Part shown: positions 9,554 to 19,633 of the stretch, one piece after another | How positions within the stretch are numbered: the stretch's first letter is position 1 | Layout of the letters: each line of letters opens with the position of its first letter | Assembly (NCBI GenBank): GCA_031556525.1 | Contig: JAVBSS010000012.1 | Location: 1 to 64,000 of the forward strand | DNA length: 64,000 nucleotides | Direction: 5' to 3' | Source of the DNA: JAVBSN01 sp031556525 | Lineage (GTDB): Bacteria > Bacillota > Clostridia > Lachnospirales > Lachnospiraceae | Translations under genes and position numbers: made by a program | The notes under the pieces: model-generated | The model's input: only the letters and a program-made list of their open reading frames with translations | Told to the model about the DNA's origin: nothing | Database searches by the model: none

Positions 9554-12193
9554 GTGAAAAGTTATGGATTAAATGAATTAAGAGAAATGTATTTAAGCTA
9601 TTTTGAGAGTAAGGATCATCTAAGACTTAATAGTTTTTCTCTAGTTCCACATAATGATAATAGTTTATTGTTAATTAATGCAGGTATGGCACCACTTAAG
9701 CCATATTTTACAGGTCAAGAGGTACCACCAAGAAATCGTGTTACAACTTGTCAAAAGTGTATACGTACAGGTGATATTGAGAATGTTGGTAAGACAGCAA
9801 GACATGGTACTTTCTTTGAGATGCTTGGTAATTTCTCTTTTGGTGATTACTTTAAAGAAGAAGCTATAGAATGGTCATGGGAGTTCCTTACTAAAGTAGT
9901 TGGCATTGATGAAGATAGATTATATCCATCGGTATATCTTGAAGATGATGAAGCATTTGACATATGGAATAAGAAGATGAATATAGCTCCTGAGAGAATA
10001 TTCAAATTCGGAAAAGCAGATAACTTCTGGGAGCATGGAGCAGGCCCTTGTGGACCATGTTCAGAGATATACTTTGATAGAGGAGAGAAATACGGTTGTG
10101 GTAGCCCAGATTGTACTGTAGGTTGTGAGTGCGACAGATATATTGAGATTTGGAATAACGTATTTACTCAATTTGATAATGATGGTAAAGGTAATTACGT
10201 TGAATTATCAAATAAGAACATAGATACAGGAATGGGACTAGAAAGACTTGCAACAGTAGTTCAAGACGTAGATTCTATATTTGATGTAGATACAATCAAA
10301 GCTCTTAGAGATAAAGTATGTGTTATGGCAAATGTTGAATATAAATCAGATGCTAAGAAAGACGTATCAATAAGACTTATCACAGATCATATTCGTTCGG
10401 TTACATTTATGACATCAGATGGTATCTTGCCATCTAATGAAGGTAGAGGATATGTTCTTAGAAGATTACTTAGAAGAGCTGCTAGACATGGCAGATTACT
10501 TGGCATTGAAGGAAGATTCTTAGCAGAACTATCAAAGACTGTTATAGAAGTATCTAAGGATGCTTATCCAGAATTAGCAGATAAGAGTGATCACATATTT
10601 ACATGTATAACAACAGAGGAAAATAACTTTAATAAGACTATAGATCAAGGTATTGCGATATTAGCTGATATGAAGAAGGACTTAGAGACTTCAGGTTCTA
10701 CAACATTATCAGGTGATGATGCATTTAAGTTATATGATACTTATGGATTCCCTCTAGACCTTACTAAAGAAATATTAGAAGAATCTAATATATCAGTAGA
10801 TGAAGAAGGATTCAATAAGGCAATGTCTGTTCAGAGAGAGACTGCAAGAACAGCAAGAAAGACAACAAATTACATGGGTGCAGATGCTACTGTATATGAG
10901 CAATTAGATACAACTCTAACATCTGAATTCGTTGGTTATGATAATATTACTTATACTTCAAATATTACAGCACTTACTACAGAGACAGATGTTGTAGATA
11001 TTATATCAGAAGGAAATAAAGGAACAATTATTGTAGATAAGACACCATTTTATGCTACAATGGGTGGTCAATCTGGAGATACTGGTGTAATTGAGTCAAC
11101 AACAGGAAGGTTTGCTGTTGAAGATACAATTAAATTAGCTGGTGGTAAGATTGGACATATTGGACAAGTTGTAGCTGGAGAATTCAAGCTTAATTCAGAA
11201 GTTACATTAACTATTAATACTGATAGAAGACAATTAATATGCAAGAATCATAGTGCAACTCATTTATTACAAAAAGCTTTGAAAGAAGTACTTGGTAATC
11301 ATGTAGAGCAAGCAGGTTCGTTTGTTGCAGAAGATAGATTAAGATTTGACTTTACACATTTTGCAGCTATGACTAGAGAAGAGATAGACAAAGTAGAAGC
11401 TATTGTAAATGCTAAGATTGAAGCTGATTTATCAGTAGATACTAAGGTTATGAGCATAGATGAAGCTAAGAAAACTGGAGCTATGGCGCTATTTGGTGAG
11501 AAATATGGCGATACAGTTAGAGTTGTTAATATGGATAGTTTTTCTGTAGAGCTTTGTGGTGGTACTCATGTAGCTAATACAGGTGTTATTAGTACATTTA
11601 AGATTGTTTCAGAAGCAGGTATTGCTGCTGGTGTTAGAAGAATAGAGGCTCTTACTTCAGTAGGCGCACTTAATTACTACAAAGAGCTTGAAAAAGAGTT
11701 ATATGAAGCAGCTAAGGTTGCTAAGACAGAACCAAGTAAATTATATTCTAAGATTGAATCAATGATGGCTGAGATGAAAACTCTAGCAAGTGAGAATCAA
11801 AAATTAAAAGATAAGCTAGCTAAAGATTCAGTAGGCGATGTAATGGATAATATTGTTGATGTTAATGGAGTATCATTCTTACCAGTTAAGGTTGCTGATA
11901 TTGATATGAATGCACTTAGAAATCTTGGAGATCAATTAAAAGATAAGTTAGGAACAGGCGTTGTTGTTCTAGCATCAAATATGGGTGATAAGGTTAACTT
12001 AATCGCAATGGCTACAGATGATGCTATGGCAAAGGGTGCTCATGCAGGAAATCTTATTAAAGAAATCGCTACATTAGTTGGTGGCGGCGGCGGTGGTCGT
12101 CCTAATATGGCACAAGCTGGTGGAAAGAATCCAGCAGGTATTGATGGTGCGCTAGAGAAGGCGTTAGAAGTAGTAACAAATCAATTAGCATAA
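9554..12193 (+). CDS. alaS: Alanine--tRNA ligase
   Basis: An 879-aa class II synthetase that charges tRNA-Ala, of normal length. Seen in order: an N-terminal catalytic domain ([30 protein letters not shown] motif 2), the editing domain with zinc-site histidines NHSATHLLQ and the distal CGGTHV, then a C-terminal coiled coil and the glycine-rich [15 protein letters not shown] near the end. The start is GTG 9554 with AGGAGG 8 nt upstream. No T-box leader is visible; the gene follows the 44-aa membrane protein after 27 nt. Confidence 0.98.
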   Translation: MKSYGLNELREMYLSYFESKDHLRLNSFSLVPHNDNSLLLINAGMAPLKPYFTGQEVPPRNRVTTCQKCIRTGDIENVGKTARHGTFFEMLGNFSFGDYFKEEAIEWSWEFLTKVVGIDEDRLYPSVYLEDDEAFDIWNKKMNIAPERIFKFGKADNFWEHGAGPCGPCSEIYFDRGEKYGCGSPDCTVGCECDRYIEIWNNVFTQFDNDGKGNYVELSNKNIDTGMGLERLATVVQDVDSIFDVDTIKALRDKVCVMANVEYKSDAKKDVSIRLITDHIRSVTFMTSDGILPSNEGRGYVLRRLLRRAARHGRLLGIEGRFLAELSKTVIEVSKDAYPELADKSDHIFTCITTEENNFNKTIDQGIAILADMKKDLETSGSTTLSGDDAFKLYDTYGFPLDLTKEILEESNISVDEEGFNKAMSVQRETARTARKTTNYMGADATVYEQLDTTLTSEFVGYDNITYTSNITALTTETDVVDIISEGNKGTIIVDKTPFYATMGGQSGDTGVIESTTGRFAVEDTIKLAGGKIGHIGQVVAGEFKLNSEVTLTINTDRRQLICKNHSATHLLQKALKEVLGNHVEQAGSFVAEDRLRFDFTHFAAMTREEIDKVEAIVNAKIEADLSVDTKVMSIDEAKKTGAMALFGEKYGDTVRVVNMDSFSVELCGGTHVANTGVISTFKIVSEAGIAAGVRRIEALTSVGALNYYKELEKELYEAAKVAKTEPSKLYSKIESMMAEMKTLASENQKLKDKLAKDSVGDVMDNIVDVNGVSFLPVKVADIDMNALRNLGDQLKDKLGTGVVVLASNMGDKVNLIAMATDDAMAKGAHAGNLIKEIATLVGGGGGGRPNMAQAGGKNPAGIDGALEKALEVVTNQLA

Positions 12194-12219
12194 ATTTAAC
12201 ATAAATTTCTTAAAAGATG

Positions 12220-12247
12220 TTGACGAATTAGAAAAATATGATATAAT
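12220..12247 (+). promoter_or_regulatory. Sigma-A promoter of rpsU
   Basis: TTGACG (12220-12225) and consensus TATAAT (12242-12247) are separated by 16 bp. This leaves a leader of roughly 75 nt before the S21 start. Confidence 0.8.
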
Positions 12248-12329
12248 TGTTTACAGTGCTTTAAAAAAATACCCAAACAGTTGTATTGGTAGGCACAATA
12301 TGCAACTGGAGGGAGGTCAGGGTGATAAT

Positions 12330-12506
12330 ATGTCTAACGTTATAGTTAAAGAAAATGAAACTTTAGATAGCGCTCTTCGTAGATTTAAGAGAAACTGTGC
12401 AAAAGCCGGTATCCAACAAGAAATCCGCAAGAGAGAGCATTACGAGAAACCAAGTGTTAAACGTAAGAAGAAATCTGAAGCAGCTAGAAAGCGTAAATTC
12501 AAATAA
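12330..12506 (+). CDS. rpsU: Small ribosomal subunit protein bS21
   Basis: A 58-aa basic protein of the 30S subunit ([20 protein letters not shown] and a Lys/Arg-rich C-terminus), of family length. ATG 12330 is chosen over an in-frame ATG at 12300 because the normal S21 N-terminus begins [10 protein letters not shown] and GGAGG plus AGGGTGAT lie between the two. The gene is monocistronic, with its own promoter and a strong terminator. Confidence 0.97.
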   Translation: MSNVIVKENETLDSALRRFKRNCAKAGIQQEIRKREHYEKPSVKRKKKSEAARKRKFK

Positions 12507-12519
12507 TAATAACATTTAT

Positions 12520-12552
12520 AAGTCCTTAATCTATATGATTAAGGACTTTTTT
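12520..12552 (+). terminator. Rho-independent terminator of rpsU
   Basis: A perfect 12-bp stem (12520-12531 with 12537-12548), a 5-nt loop, and a T-tract running to 12552. Confidence 0.95.
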
Positions 12553-12573
12553 CGTGTTTTTGAATATTTTAGT

Positions 12574-12601
12574 GCATATCTTTCTATATTTTTCATAGTA
12601 T
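12574..12601 (+). promoter_or_regulatory. Possible sigma-E-type sporulation promoter for yqfC-yqfD
   Basis: GCATATC (12574-12580) and CATAGTAT (12594-12601), 13 bp apart, resemble the mother-cell sigma-E elements (GmATATT and CATAcAnT). They lie just upstream of yqfC, whose relatives are sporulation genes. The AT-rich background makes this a weak call. Confidence 0.35.
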
Positions 12602-12629
12602 ATAATAATCCTAATTCTAGGAATCTGTT

Positions 12630-12929
12630 ATGAAAAATAGTAAAAAAGAGAAGAATAATAAAACGAATAGTTCTGCAATTGAAAATATAACATCAAAATT
12701 GAATCTTCCAGAAGATGTATTGCTAGGCGCTACTATAGTAACTATTAATGGTACTAAGGAACTGAATGTAGAAAATTATAGGGGATTAGCAGAATATGAT
12801 GATAATAAAATTGTGGTTCAAGGGAAGAAATGCATTATTGTAATAGAAGGTCAAAAACTTAAGATTGAATACTTTTCAAATATTGATATGAAGATAAAGG
12901 GAGTTATAAAGAGTGTTGAATATAAGTAA
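12630..12929 (+). CDS. yqfC: YabP/YqfC-family sporulation protein
   Basis: A 99-aa protein with a Lys/Asn-rich start followed by the family core (LPEDVLLGATIVTINGTKEL and YFSNIDMKIKGVIKSVEY). The YabP/YqfC family is expressed during sporulation in Bacillus and Clostridia. It directly precedes yqfD, the usual pairing. The start has TAGGA 7-8 nt upstream. The exact biochemical role is not known. Confidence 0.9.
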   Translation: MKNSKKEKNNKTNSSAIENITSKLNLPEDVLLGATIVTINGTKELNVENYRGLAEYDDNKIVVQGKKCIIVIEGQKLKIEYFSNIDMKIKGVIKSVEYK

Positions 12930-12949
12930 TATATTATAGGTGGTGGCAT

Positions 12950-14170
12950 ATGTTAATTACAATTATTAAATATTTTAAAGGTTACGTTAGAATTAAAATT
13001 TCAGGACATTCGCCTGAACGATTTGTGAATTTATGTAGCAATAGAGGAATTCTTATATGGAATTTAATTAAGAGTGATGATGATTATATTTTACATATGG
13101 AATTAAGTTCATTTAGGGAGATCAAACCTTTATTAAAGAAGACTAATACTAAAGTGGAGATTCTTGATAAAGTAGGTCTTCCTTTTTTTCTGTATAAAAA
13201 CAGAAAAAGAAAAGTCTTTGTTATATGCGCAATAGCGGCATGTATATGTATATATATATTATCCCTCTTTATATGGGATGTTAAGGTGGAGGGTACATCT
13301 AATTATACTGATGAAGAGATAATGAAATTTGTACAAGAAAAATATGTTCCGCTTGGAAAATTAAAATCAAATATTAGTTGTGTAAATATGGAGACAGAGT
13401 TAAGAAATGAGTATGATGAAATTGCATGGATAACTTGTGAAATAAATGGAACGCAATTAAAAATAATTCTTAAAGAAACACTAGATAGAAATAGTGAAAA
13501 AGAGGATAATACACCTAAGGATTTGGTAGCAATGAAGGATGGAAAAATATATTCAATGATAACAAGAAGTGGAACTCCAGTATCAGCTATAGGTAATGAA
13601 GTGCAAAAGGGAGATATTCTTATTTCAGGTACAATATACATATATAATGATAGTAATGAAGTGTTAGAGACGAATTATGTTAGGGCAGATGGGGATATAT
13701 ATGCAGAAACCATATATGAATATAATGATGAAATTGATATAAATTATTATATGAAGGAATATACAGATGAGAAGAAAGATGCAATAGAAGTTCAATTATT
13801 AAATAAGATGTATTCAATATATAATCCTAAAATTAAGTATATTAATTACGATATTGTGAATACTAGAAAAAATATTAGAATTACAGATACATTTTATTTG
13901 CCCTTTGGAATTAATATTTATACATATAAAGAATATAACCCTGTATTAAATAGTTATTCAGAAGAGGAAGTAATGGAATTAGCAAATAAGCATTTAGATA
14001 AATATATTAATGAATTAGAGAAAAAAGGGGTAGAAATACTAGAAAATAATGTTACAATAATAATTGAAAATAATATATGTATAGCAAAGGGTAGCCTTAA
14101 GGCAAAAGAGCCTATAGGAATTGAGATGGAGATTAGACCTATAGAGAATAACATAGATGAAGGAGAATAG
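12950..14170 (+). CDS. yqfD: Sporulation protein YqfD
   Basis: A 406-aa protein with an N-terminal cytoplasmic part (FKGYVRIKISGHSPERFVNL), one membrane segment (residues about 87-107, VFVICAIAACICIYILSLFI) and a large external domain, the layout of YqfD. In Bacillus it belongs to the mother-cell sporulation programme. The order yqfC-yqfD-phoH-ybeY is conserved in Firmicutes. AGGTGG precedes the ATG, 20 nt after yqfC. Confidence 0.92.
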   Translation: MLITIIKYFKGYVRIKISGHSPERFVNLCSNRGILIWNLIKSDDDYILHMELSSFREIKPLLKKTNTKVEILDKVGLPFFLYKNRKRKVFVICAIAACICIYILSLFIWDVKVEGTSNYTDEEIMKFVQEKYVPLGKLKSNISCVNMETELRNEYDEIAWITCEINGTQLKIILKETLDRNSEKEDNTPKDLVAMKDGKIYSMITRSGTPVSAIGNEVQKGDILISGTIYIYNDSNEVLETNYVRADGDIYAETIYEYNDEIDINYYMKEYTDEKKDAIEVQLLNKMYSIYNPKIKYINYDIVNTRKNIRITDTFYLPFGINIYTYKEYNPVLNSYSEEEVMELANKHLDKYINELEKKGVEILENNVTIIIENNICIAKGSLKAKEPIGIEMEIRPIENNIDEGE

Positions 14171-14174
14171 TTAA

Positions 14175-15206
14175 TTGAGTACTTATGAACAATCAATAAA
14201 TATACCAGCAGAACATATTCAAAATGTGTTTGGGCAATTTGACTTTCATGCAAAGAAAATAGAAAGAACTATGGCGGTTACAATTATTCTAAGAGATAAT
14301 ACACTTAAGATAATTGGTGCGGAGGCAAATGTCTCTAAAGTAAAGGAGATTTTTAATGAGCTTATAGAATTATCTAAGCGAGGAAATGTGATAACAGAAC
14401 AAAATGTAAATTATGCGTTATCTTTATCCGTAAAAGATGGAGATGTGTCTAATATAGTAGCATTGGATAAGGATATTATTTGTCATACAATTAACGGTAA
14501 ACCAATAAAAGCAAAGACAATGGGCCAGAAGAAGTATATAAAGCAAATTGAGAACAAAATGATTACATTTGGTGTCGGGCCAGCGGGAACAGGTAAGACC
14601 TATTTAGCTATGGCGATGGCAATAACGGCATTTAAAAATAATGAAGTTAATAGAATAATACTTACAAGGCCAGCAATAGAAGCTGGAGAGAAGTTAGGCT
14701 TTCTGCCTGGTGACTTACAAAGTAAAGTTGATCCGTATTTACGACCTTTATATGATGCATTGTATGAGATTATGGGTGCTGAGAGTTTTCTTAAGAATAT
14801 GGAAAAAGGTCTTATTGAAGTAGCACCACTGGCTTATATGAGAGGTAGAACCTTAGATAATTCATTTATTGTATTAGATGAGGCACAAAATACTACACCA
14901 GCACAGATGAAGATGTTCTTAACGCGTATAGGTTTTGGATCTAAAGCTATTATTACAGGAGATTTATCTCAAAAGGATATACCAGTCGATGCAACATCAG
15001 GTTTGGATGTTGCCCTTAAAGTATTAGGTAAGGTTGATGATATAGGATATAGCCATCTTACTAATGAAGATGTTGTTAGACATCCGTTAGTGCAGAAAAT
15101 AGTTAAAGCTTATGAGGATTATGAAACCAAACAAAAGAAGTCAGATGATACTAGAAGAGTAAATAAAAATCAGAATTATAAGAGAACAGATAGACCCAAA
15201 CGATAA
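14175..15206 (+). CDS. phoH: PhoH family protein (predicted ATPase/RNA helicase-like)
   Basis: A 343-aa cytosolic P-loop ATPase. A KH-like N-terminal region precedes Walker A (GPAGTGKT) and the PhoH block VLDEAQNTTPAQMKMFLTR with TGD as the final motif. The last 35 residues are basic and disordered. In Firmicutes it is linked to RNA metabolism and its neighbour ybeY. The start is TTG 14175 with AAGGAG 9 nt upstream and only 4 nt separate it from yqfD, indicating one operon. Confidence 0.95.
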   Translation: MSTYEQSINIPAEHIQNVFGQFDFHAKKIERTMAVTIILRDNTLKIIGAEANVSKVKEIFNELIELSKRGNVITEQNVNYALSLSVKDGDVSNIVALDKDIICHTINGKPIKAKTMGQKKYIKQIENKMITFGVGPAGTGKTYLAMAMAITAFKNNEVNRIILTRPAIEAGEKLGFLPGDLQSKVDPYLRPLYDALYEIMGAESFLKNMEKGLIEVAPLAYMRGRTLDNSFIVLDEAQNTTPAQMKMFLTRIGFGSKAIITGDLSQKDIPVDATSGLDVALKVLGKVDDIGYSHLTNEDVVRHPLVQKIVKAYEDYETKQKKSDDTRRVNKNQNYKRTDRPKR

Positions 15207-15230
15207 TAATATGTAAAATTAAATAGTATA

Positions 15231-15259
15231 TTGTCATATGTTAGATATAGGGTTATAAT
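15231..15259 (+). promoter_or_regulatory. Sigma-A promoter upstream of ybeY
   Basis: TTGTCA (15231-15236) and consensus TATAAT (15254-15259) with an ideal 17-bp spacer lie in the 91-nt gap between phoH and ybeY. Confidence 0.75.
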
Positions 15260-15297
15260 GTTATGAGTACAATATGTAGGAACAGGAGAATAGAATT

Positions 15298-15795
15298 ATG
15301 CTAAATATTGATATAGATACTCCTGTAGAGTTATCTATTCCATACGAAGAAATTATAACAAAGACTATCGAAAGTGCTGCAGATTATGTTGAATGTCCTT
15401 ACGAGATTGAAGTTAATGTATTATTAGTTGATAATAATGCAATACAAGAGATTAATAAGGATCAACGAGGTATTGATGCACCAACGGATGTGTTATCATT
15501 TCCTATGATTGAATATGAGGTTCCAGCTGATTTTTCTATTGTTGAGGAACATCCAGAGGAATATTTCAACTGTGAATCAGGTGAGTTGTTATTAGGGGAT
15601 ATAGTAATATCTACTGAGAAAGTTATTGAGCAAGCTAATGAATATGGACATTCTTTAGAAAGAGAATTAGCTTTTTTAGTTGCACATAGCATGCTTCACT
15701 TATCAGGATATGATCATATGGAAGATGAAGAGAGAATAGTAATGGAAGAGAAACAAGAAAATATATTACAAAAACTAGGATATACTAGATTATAA
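15298..15795 (+). CDS. ybeY: Endoribonuclease YbeY (rRNA maturation factor)
   Basis: A 165-aa metal-dependent RNase involved in 16S rRNA maturation and ribosome quality control. The zinc motif H-x3-H-x5-H is intact in HSMLHLSGYDHMED, and the conserved DAPTDVLSFPM lies mid-protein. AGGAG precedes the ATG. A near-consensus promoter in the upstream gap lets it be transcribed apart from phoH. Confidence 0.96.
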   Translation: MLNIDIDTPVELSIPYEEIITKTIESAADYVECPYEIEVNVLLVDNNAIQEINKDQRGIDAPTDVLSFPMIEYEVPADFSIVEEHPEEYFNCESGELLLGDIVISTEKVIEQANEYGHSLERELAFLVAHSMLHLSGYDHMEDEERIVMEEKQENILQKLGYTRL

Positions 15796-15805
15796 GAGGT
15801 GAACT

Positions 15806-16867
15806 ATGAAAAAGTTTAAAATTACAAGATTATTATTAGCTATTACACTTGTTGGCGTAGTAGCATGTGGATGTGGTAAGAAAGAGGAAGAGCCAGAAGT
15901 AGTTATAGATACAGAGGTTAATGAAGTTGAATCACCAGAAAATATTGATATTGCTCCAGAAGGAATGATTAGAAGTGACTTGACTGGTGAATGGATAGAT
16001 GAATCATTTAAGAATCAAAGACCTGTTGCTTGTATGATTAATAACTTAAGTGTTGCTATGCCACAATCAGGAATAGGACAAGCAGATATTGTATACGAGA
16101 TGGAAGTTGAAGGTGGAATTACTAGATTAATGGCAGTATTCCAAGATTATTCGAACTTAGAAAAGGTTGGACCGATAAGAAGTGCTAGACATTACTATAT
16201 TAAAACTGCTATGGAATATGATGCAATATTTGCACATGTAGGACAATCTTGTGTTGCAGAGCAATTTATATCTACATCAGGTGTTAATAATATTAACGGT
16301 TTAACTAATAGTATGATTTTTAGAGATAATAGCAGAAAAGCACCACATAATGCATATTCAAATAGTGAAAAATTTGTACAAGCAATTAATAATAAAGGTT
16401 ATTCAACAGCTTGTAGTGAGAGCTACGAGAAGAAATTTGAATTTAACAAAGAGGATACAGATTTAGCTGATGGTACAACTGCTAATAAAATTGAGGTTGC
16501 ATATAATTCTAATAGAAAGCCTTATTTTGAATATGATTCTGAGAATAAAGTATATTTAAGATTTCAATATGGAGATAAGCAAATTGATGATCAAACAAAT
16601 GAGCAACTAGCTTATAAGAATGTTATAGTTCAATTCTGTGCACAAGAACCACTATTAGATGAATTAATAGAGATTCACTTAGTAGGAGAAGGTACTGGTT
16701 ATTATTTCACAGATGGTAAGTGTATACCGATAACTTGGAAAAAGGAATCAGAAAATGGTGTATGTAAATACTACTATGAAAATGGTGAACAATTAGAGAT
16801 GAATCAAGGTAAGACATGGATTAGTATATTCTCAAATAGTCATACTCAAGATGTTACTTTTGAATAA
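15806..16867 (+). CDS. DUF3048 (YerB-like) lipoprotein
   Basis: A 353-aa predicted lipoprotein. A basic start (MKKFKITR), a hydrophobic stretch and the lipobox VVAC (Cys 21) are followed by an acidic linker and the DUF3048 fold (RPVACMINNLSVAMPQSGIG; EGGITRLMAVFQDY; VGPIRSARHYYIK). YerB-type proteins face the cell surface; function unknown. AGAGGTG lies upstream, 10 nt after ybeY. No frameshift or truncation is visible. Confidence 0.9.
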   Translation: MKKFKITRLLLAITLVGVVACGCGKKEEEPEVVIDTEVNEVESPENIDIAPEGMIRSDLTGEWIDESFKNQRPVACMINNLSVAMPQSGIGQADIVYEMEVEGGITRLMAVFQDYSNLEKVGPIRSARHYYIKTAMEYDAIFAHVGQSCVAEQFISTSGVNNINGLTNSMIFRDNSRKAPHNAYSNSEKFVQAINNKGYSTACSESYEKKFEFNKEDTDLADGTTANKIEVAYNSNRKPYFEYDSENKVYLRFQYGDKQIDDQTNEQLAYKNVIVQFCAQEPLLDELIEIHLVGEGTGYYFTDGKCIPITWKKESENGVCKYYYENGEQLEMNQGKTWISIFSNSHTQDVTFE

Positions 16868-16893
16868 TAGGTTTTAGATAATAAGGTGATTAT

Positions 16894-17289
16894 ATGGATA
16901 GTATATATAATATTGATAGCGATAGATTGTTTGAGCAAGCGAAGTTAGCTTTACAAAATGCTTATGCGCCATACTCTAAGTTCAAGGTAGGAGCAGCATT
17001 ACTAACTAAAGATGGTAAGATATATACTGGATGCAATGTAGAGAATGGTTCTTATGGTGCAACAATATGTGCAGAAAGAGTAGCAATACTTAAGGCAGTC
17101 TCAGAAGGAGAACGTGAATTTCTTGCAATAGCTGTTTGTTGTAGCGAAGATAGACCTGCATATCCATGTGGTATGTGTTTACAAGTTATGAATGAATTTA
17201 TGCCAAATGGTATTGCATATTTATGTGATAGCAAGGGAATCTATGAATATGGATTAAGAGAATTATTACCTTGTGGATTTGATATGTAA
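16894..17289 (+). CDS. cdd: Cytidine deaminase
   Basis: A 131-aa zinc enzyme that deaminates cytidine and deoxycytidine to uridine forms for pyrimidine salvage. The active-site CAE of TICAERVAILKA and the paired zinc cysteines of PCGMCLQVMNEF are present. Family members usually read PCGxCRQ; here the Arg is Leu, a change next to the zinc ligand that may alter activity slightly. It follows the DUF3048 gene by 26 nt and is closed by a terminator. Confidence 0.94.
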   Translation: MDSIYNIDSDRLFEQAKLALQNAYAPYSKFKVGAALLTKDGKIYTGCNVENGSYGATICAERVAILKAVSEGEREFLAIAVCCSEDRPAYPCGMCLQVMNEFMPNGIAYLCDSKGIYEYGLRELLPCGFDM

Positions 17290-17307
17290 TTAAATATTAT
17301 GTTTAAT

Positions 17308-17353
17308 AAACACCTTAGAATAATAGAAATTACTATTACTTTAAGGTGTTTTT
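17308..17353 (+). terminator. Rho-independent terminator after cdd
   Basis: The outer arm AAACACCTTA (17308-17317) pairs with the AAGGTGTTT side ending at 17351, and an inner arm TAATAG/CTATTA continues the hairpin. A T-tract follows. Confidence 0.85.
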
Positions 17354-17372
17354 GATAAAGGGGAGGATTAGG

Positions 17373-18209
17373 ATGAAAACACAATCGCAAAAAATTATGC
17401 TATTTATTTTAACTATGTCTGTTTATGGCATTGCTACACTTTTTTCTGAATTAGTACCAAAATTCTATATAGGAATAGTTGAATTTTCAATTGAATACTT
17501 ATTGTTTATACCATTAACATTAGCAATGTTATTTGAACCATTGCCGGTGGCTCTTGGAGCAGCTACAGGAGAATTGATTTTTAGTGAAATAATGTTAGGA
17601 AAGTTTGGTGGTATTGGTGAATTTGAAAAGTTCATTACTGTTACAATAGGTGTGTACATAGCTGGTAGGATGGTTAAGAATCCTAAAAACAAGAAAATGA
17701 TTGGTATTGCAGTATTTACTGGAGTGTTTATACAACTTTTATTAGATTATATAATTGATGTAATTATGGTGAATCTAGCATTAGATGATTTTGATTTTAT
17801 TGCTGGGTTACCTGAAAGTGTTGTTTTTTGTAAAGGTTTTGAATTGATTAATGATTTAGCTTTTTCTGGAGTAGTATTCTGTTTACTTCCAACGTTATAT
17901 TTTGTTCCTAAGTTATATGGAAAAATAGAACCATTAATGGGCATAAAGCCTCGTGATGAAGCTACAGTTTTAGGAAATGAAAAAGTATTTTCCATTAAAG
18001 TTATTGCAGGATGTATATTAGGAGTTATATTAGCAATTGTGGTTAAGCTAATTCAATTGAAAGGTTATGAACTAATTAATCTTGAGGCTGATTGGGCAGA
18101 AAATATATTGTCATATAGCCTAGCCTTTGCTACATCTATTGTTATATTTATTATTATAATACTTTTATTTAAAAAGAAATCATTAAAAACAAAGGAAACT
18201 AGTCAATGA
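17373..18209 (+). CDS. ECF transporter S component (substrate unknown)
   Basis: A 278-aa membrane protein with about six or seven hydrophobic segments, sitting directly before an ECF ATPase and T gene, so it is taken to be the substrate-binding S subunit. It is longer than the classical S proteins (about 180-200 aa) because of an added C-terminal pair of membrane segments. An in-frame GTG at 17346 lies inside the cdd terminator; ATG 17373 has GGGAGG about 7 nt upstream and is the start. The stop overlaps the ATPase start by 4 nt. No riboswitch that would reveal the vitamin or metal is visible upstream. Confidence 0.75.
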   Translation: MKTQSQKIMLFILTMSVYGIATLFSELVPKFYIGIVEFSIEYLLFIPLTLAMLFEPLPVALGAATGELIFSEIMLGKFGGIGEFEKFITVTIGVYIAGRMVKNPKNKKMIGIAVFTGVFIQLLLDYIIDVIMVNLALDDFDFIAGLPESVVFCKGFELINDLAFSGVVFCLLPTLYFVPKLYGKIEPLMGIKPRDEATVLGNEKVFSIKVIAGCILGVILAIVVKLIQLKGYELINLEADWAENILSYSLAFATSIVIFIIIILLFKKKSLKTKETSQ

Positions 18210-19633
18210 TTATAGATATGCAAGATATTACATTTACTTATCCGGGAGCAAATAAACCAAGTTTAACTAATGTATCACTAAAAATAGAAAAAGGTGATTT
18301 TCATGCTATCTGTGGTGATAATGGAAGTGGTAAATCAACACTTTGTAAAGTTATAAATGGATTAATTCCTCATTATATTGATGGGGATTTAAAGGGAACA
18401 GCTATAATTTGTGATAAAGATATTAGTAAATCAAATCTAGATGATATTGGACAAAATATAGGATTTGTATATCAAGACTTTGAAAATCAAATAATTTGTC
18501 CCACGGTAATTGAAGATGCATCATTTTCTTGTTTGAACTATGCAATGGAGGATTATTTGACATTAGGTAAAAAAGCTTTAGATGAAGTAGGGTTATTACA
18601 TAAAGAAAAAGAAAATGTTTGGCAACTTTCTGGAGGAGAGAGACATTTACTTGCAATAGCAGGTGCTGTATCTATGTCACCAGAAATAATTATTTTAGAT
18701 GAACCAGTTTCTCAGCTTGCCCCATGTAATGGAAAACAAATATATGAAATATTAAAAAAACTGAATAATCAAGGGAAAACTATTATAGTTGTTGAACATA
18801 GCAAGGAATTGATTATAGAATATTGTAACAATATAACTCTAATGGATAGAGGACGTATATTATTTACAACCTCTGTTAAAGATGGTTTAGAGACCAATGA
18901 AGCAAAGAACCTTTTTTTAGATGATATAATTATTAATGCTAATAAAGAATTAGACAAAATAAGAATATTTAATGATATACATTTAAGATTAAGTAATTTA
19001 TACTATTCAGTCAATAAAATAGATGGAAAAAGAGAAGATATAATAAATAACCTTTCTCTAGACATATATAAAGGTGAAAAGATTGCCTTAATAGGAAATA
19101 ATGGAGCAGGTAAGTCTACTATATTAAAATTAATAGCAGGTATTATAAAACCTTCCATGGGCGATATTATATATGAAAATGAATCTATATTAAAATATTC
19201 TATTGAATCTATTTCTAAATGTATGTCATTAGTATTTCAAAATGCTGATGATATGTTTATAACTGATTGCATACGTAATGATATAAATTACAGTATAAAT
19301 GATAATAAAGACCTTACTAATAATATTTTAAATATGTTTAGATTAGAAGATTTAGCTAGTACTCATGGAAAATTATTATCAGGGGGAGAATCTAGACGTG
19401 CAGCTCTAGCAATAGGACTTGCTTCACAACCCAAAATGTTATTAATTGATGAACCCACAGCTAGTTTGGATACATCAACAAGAAGAGATATTATTAAAAC
19501 AATAGATTTAATGTGTAATACTATTGAAACAACAATTATTGCGACACATGATATTAAACTTGTACAGCAGTGGGCAAATAGAGTAATTGTGTTGTCTGAT
19601 GGAAAAATATTAGAGGATTATACTACATGTTAA
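18206..19633 (+). CDS. ECF transporter ATPase, fused A-A' (two ABC domains)
   Basis: A 475-aa protein with two complete ABC cassettes. The first has Walker A GDNGSGKST, signature LSGGERHLLAIA and Walker B IIILDEP; its H-loop is in VVEHS. The second (from about residue 255) has GNNGAGKST, LSGGESRRAALA, LLIDEPTASLD and ATHD. This fused arrangement replaces separate EcfA and EcfA' subunits. It is translationally coupled by a 4-nt overlap to the S gene and a 7-nt overlap to the T gene, making a dedicated (group I-like) ECF importer. Confidence 0.92.
   Translation: MIIDMQDITFTYPGANKPSLTNVSLKIEKGDFHAICGDNGSGKSTLCKVINGLIPHYIDGDLKGTAIICDKDISKSNLDDIGQNIGFVYQDFENQIICPTVIEDASFSCLNYAMEDYLTLGKKALDEVGLLHKEKENVWQLSGGERHLLAIAGAVSMSPEIIILDEPVSQLAPCNGKQIYEILKKLNNQGKTIIVVEHSKELIIEYCNNITLMDRGRILFTTSVKDGLETNEAKNLFLDDIIINANKELDKIRIFNDIHLRLSNLYYSVNKIDGKREDIINNLSLDIYKGEKIALIGNNGAGKSTILKLIAGIIKPSMGDIIYENESILKYSIESISKCMSLVFQNADDMFITDCIRNDINYSINDNKDLTNNILNMFRLEDLASTHGKLLSGGESRRAALAIGLASQPKMLLIDEPTASLDTSTRRDIIKTIDLMCNTIETTIIATHDIKLVQQWANRVIVLSDGKILEDYTTC

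Noticed and set aside
9678..9869. 63-codon + frame inside alaS
   Set aside because: Out-of-frame shadow of alaS with no ribosome site.
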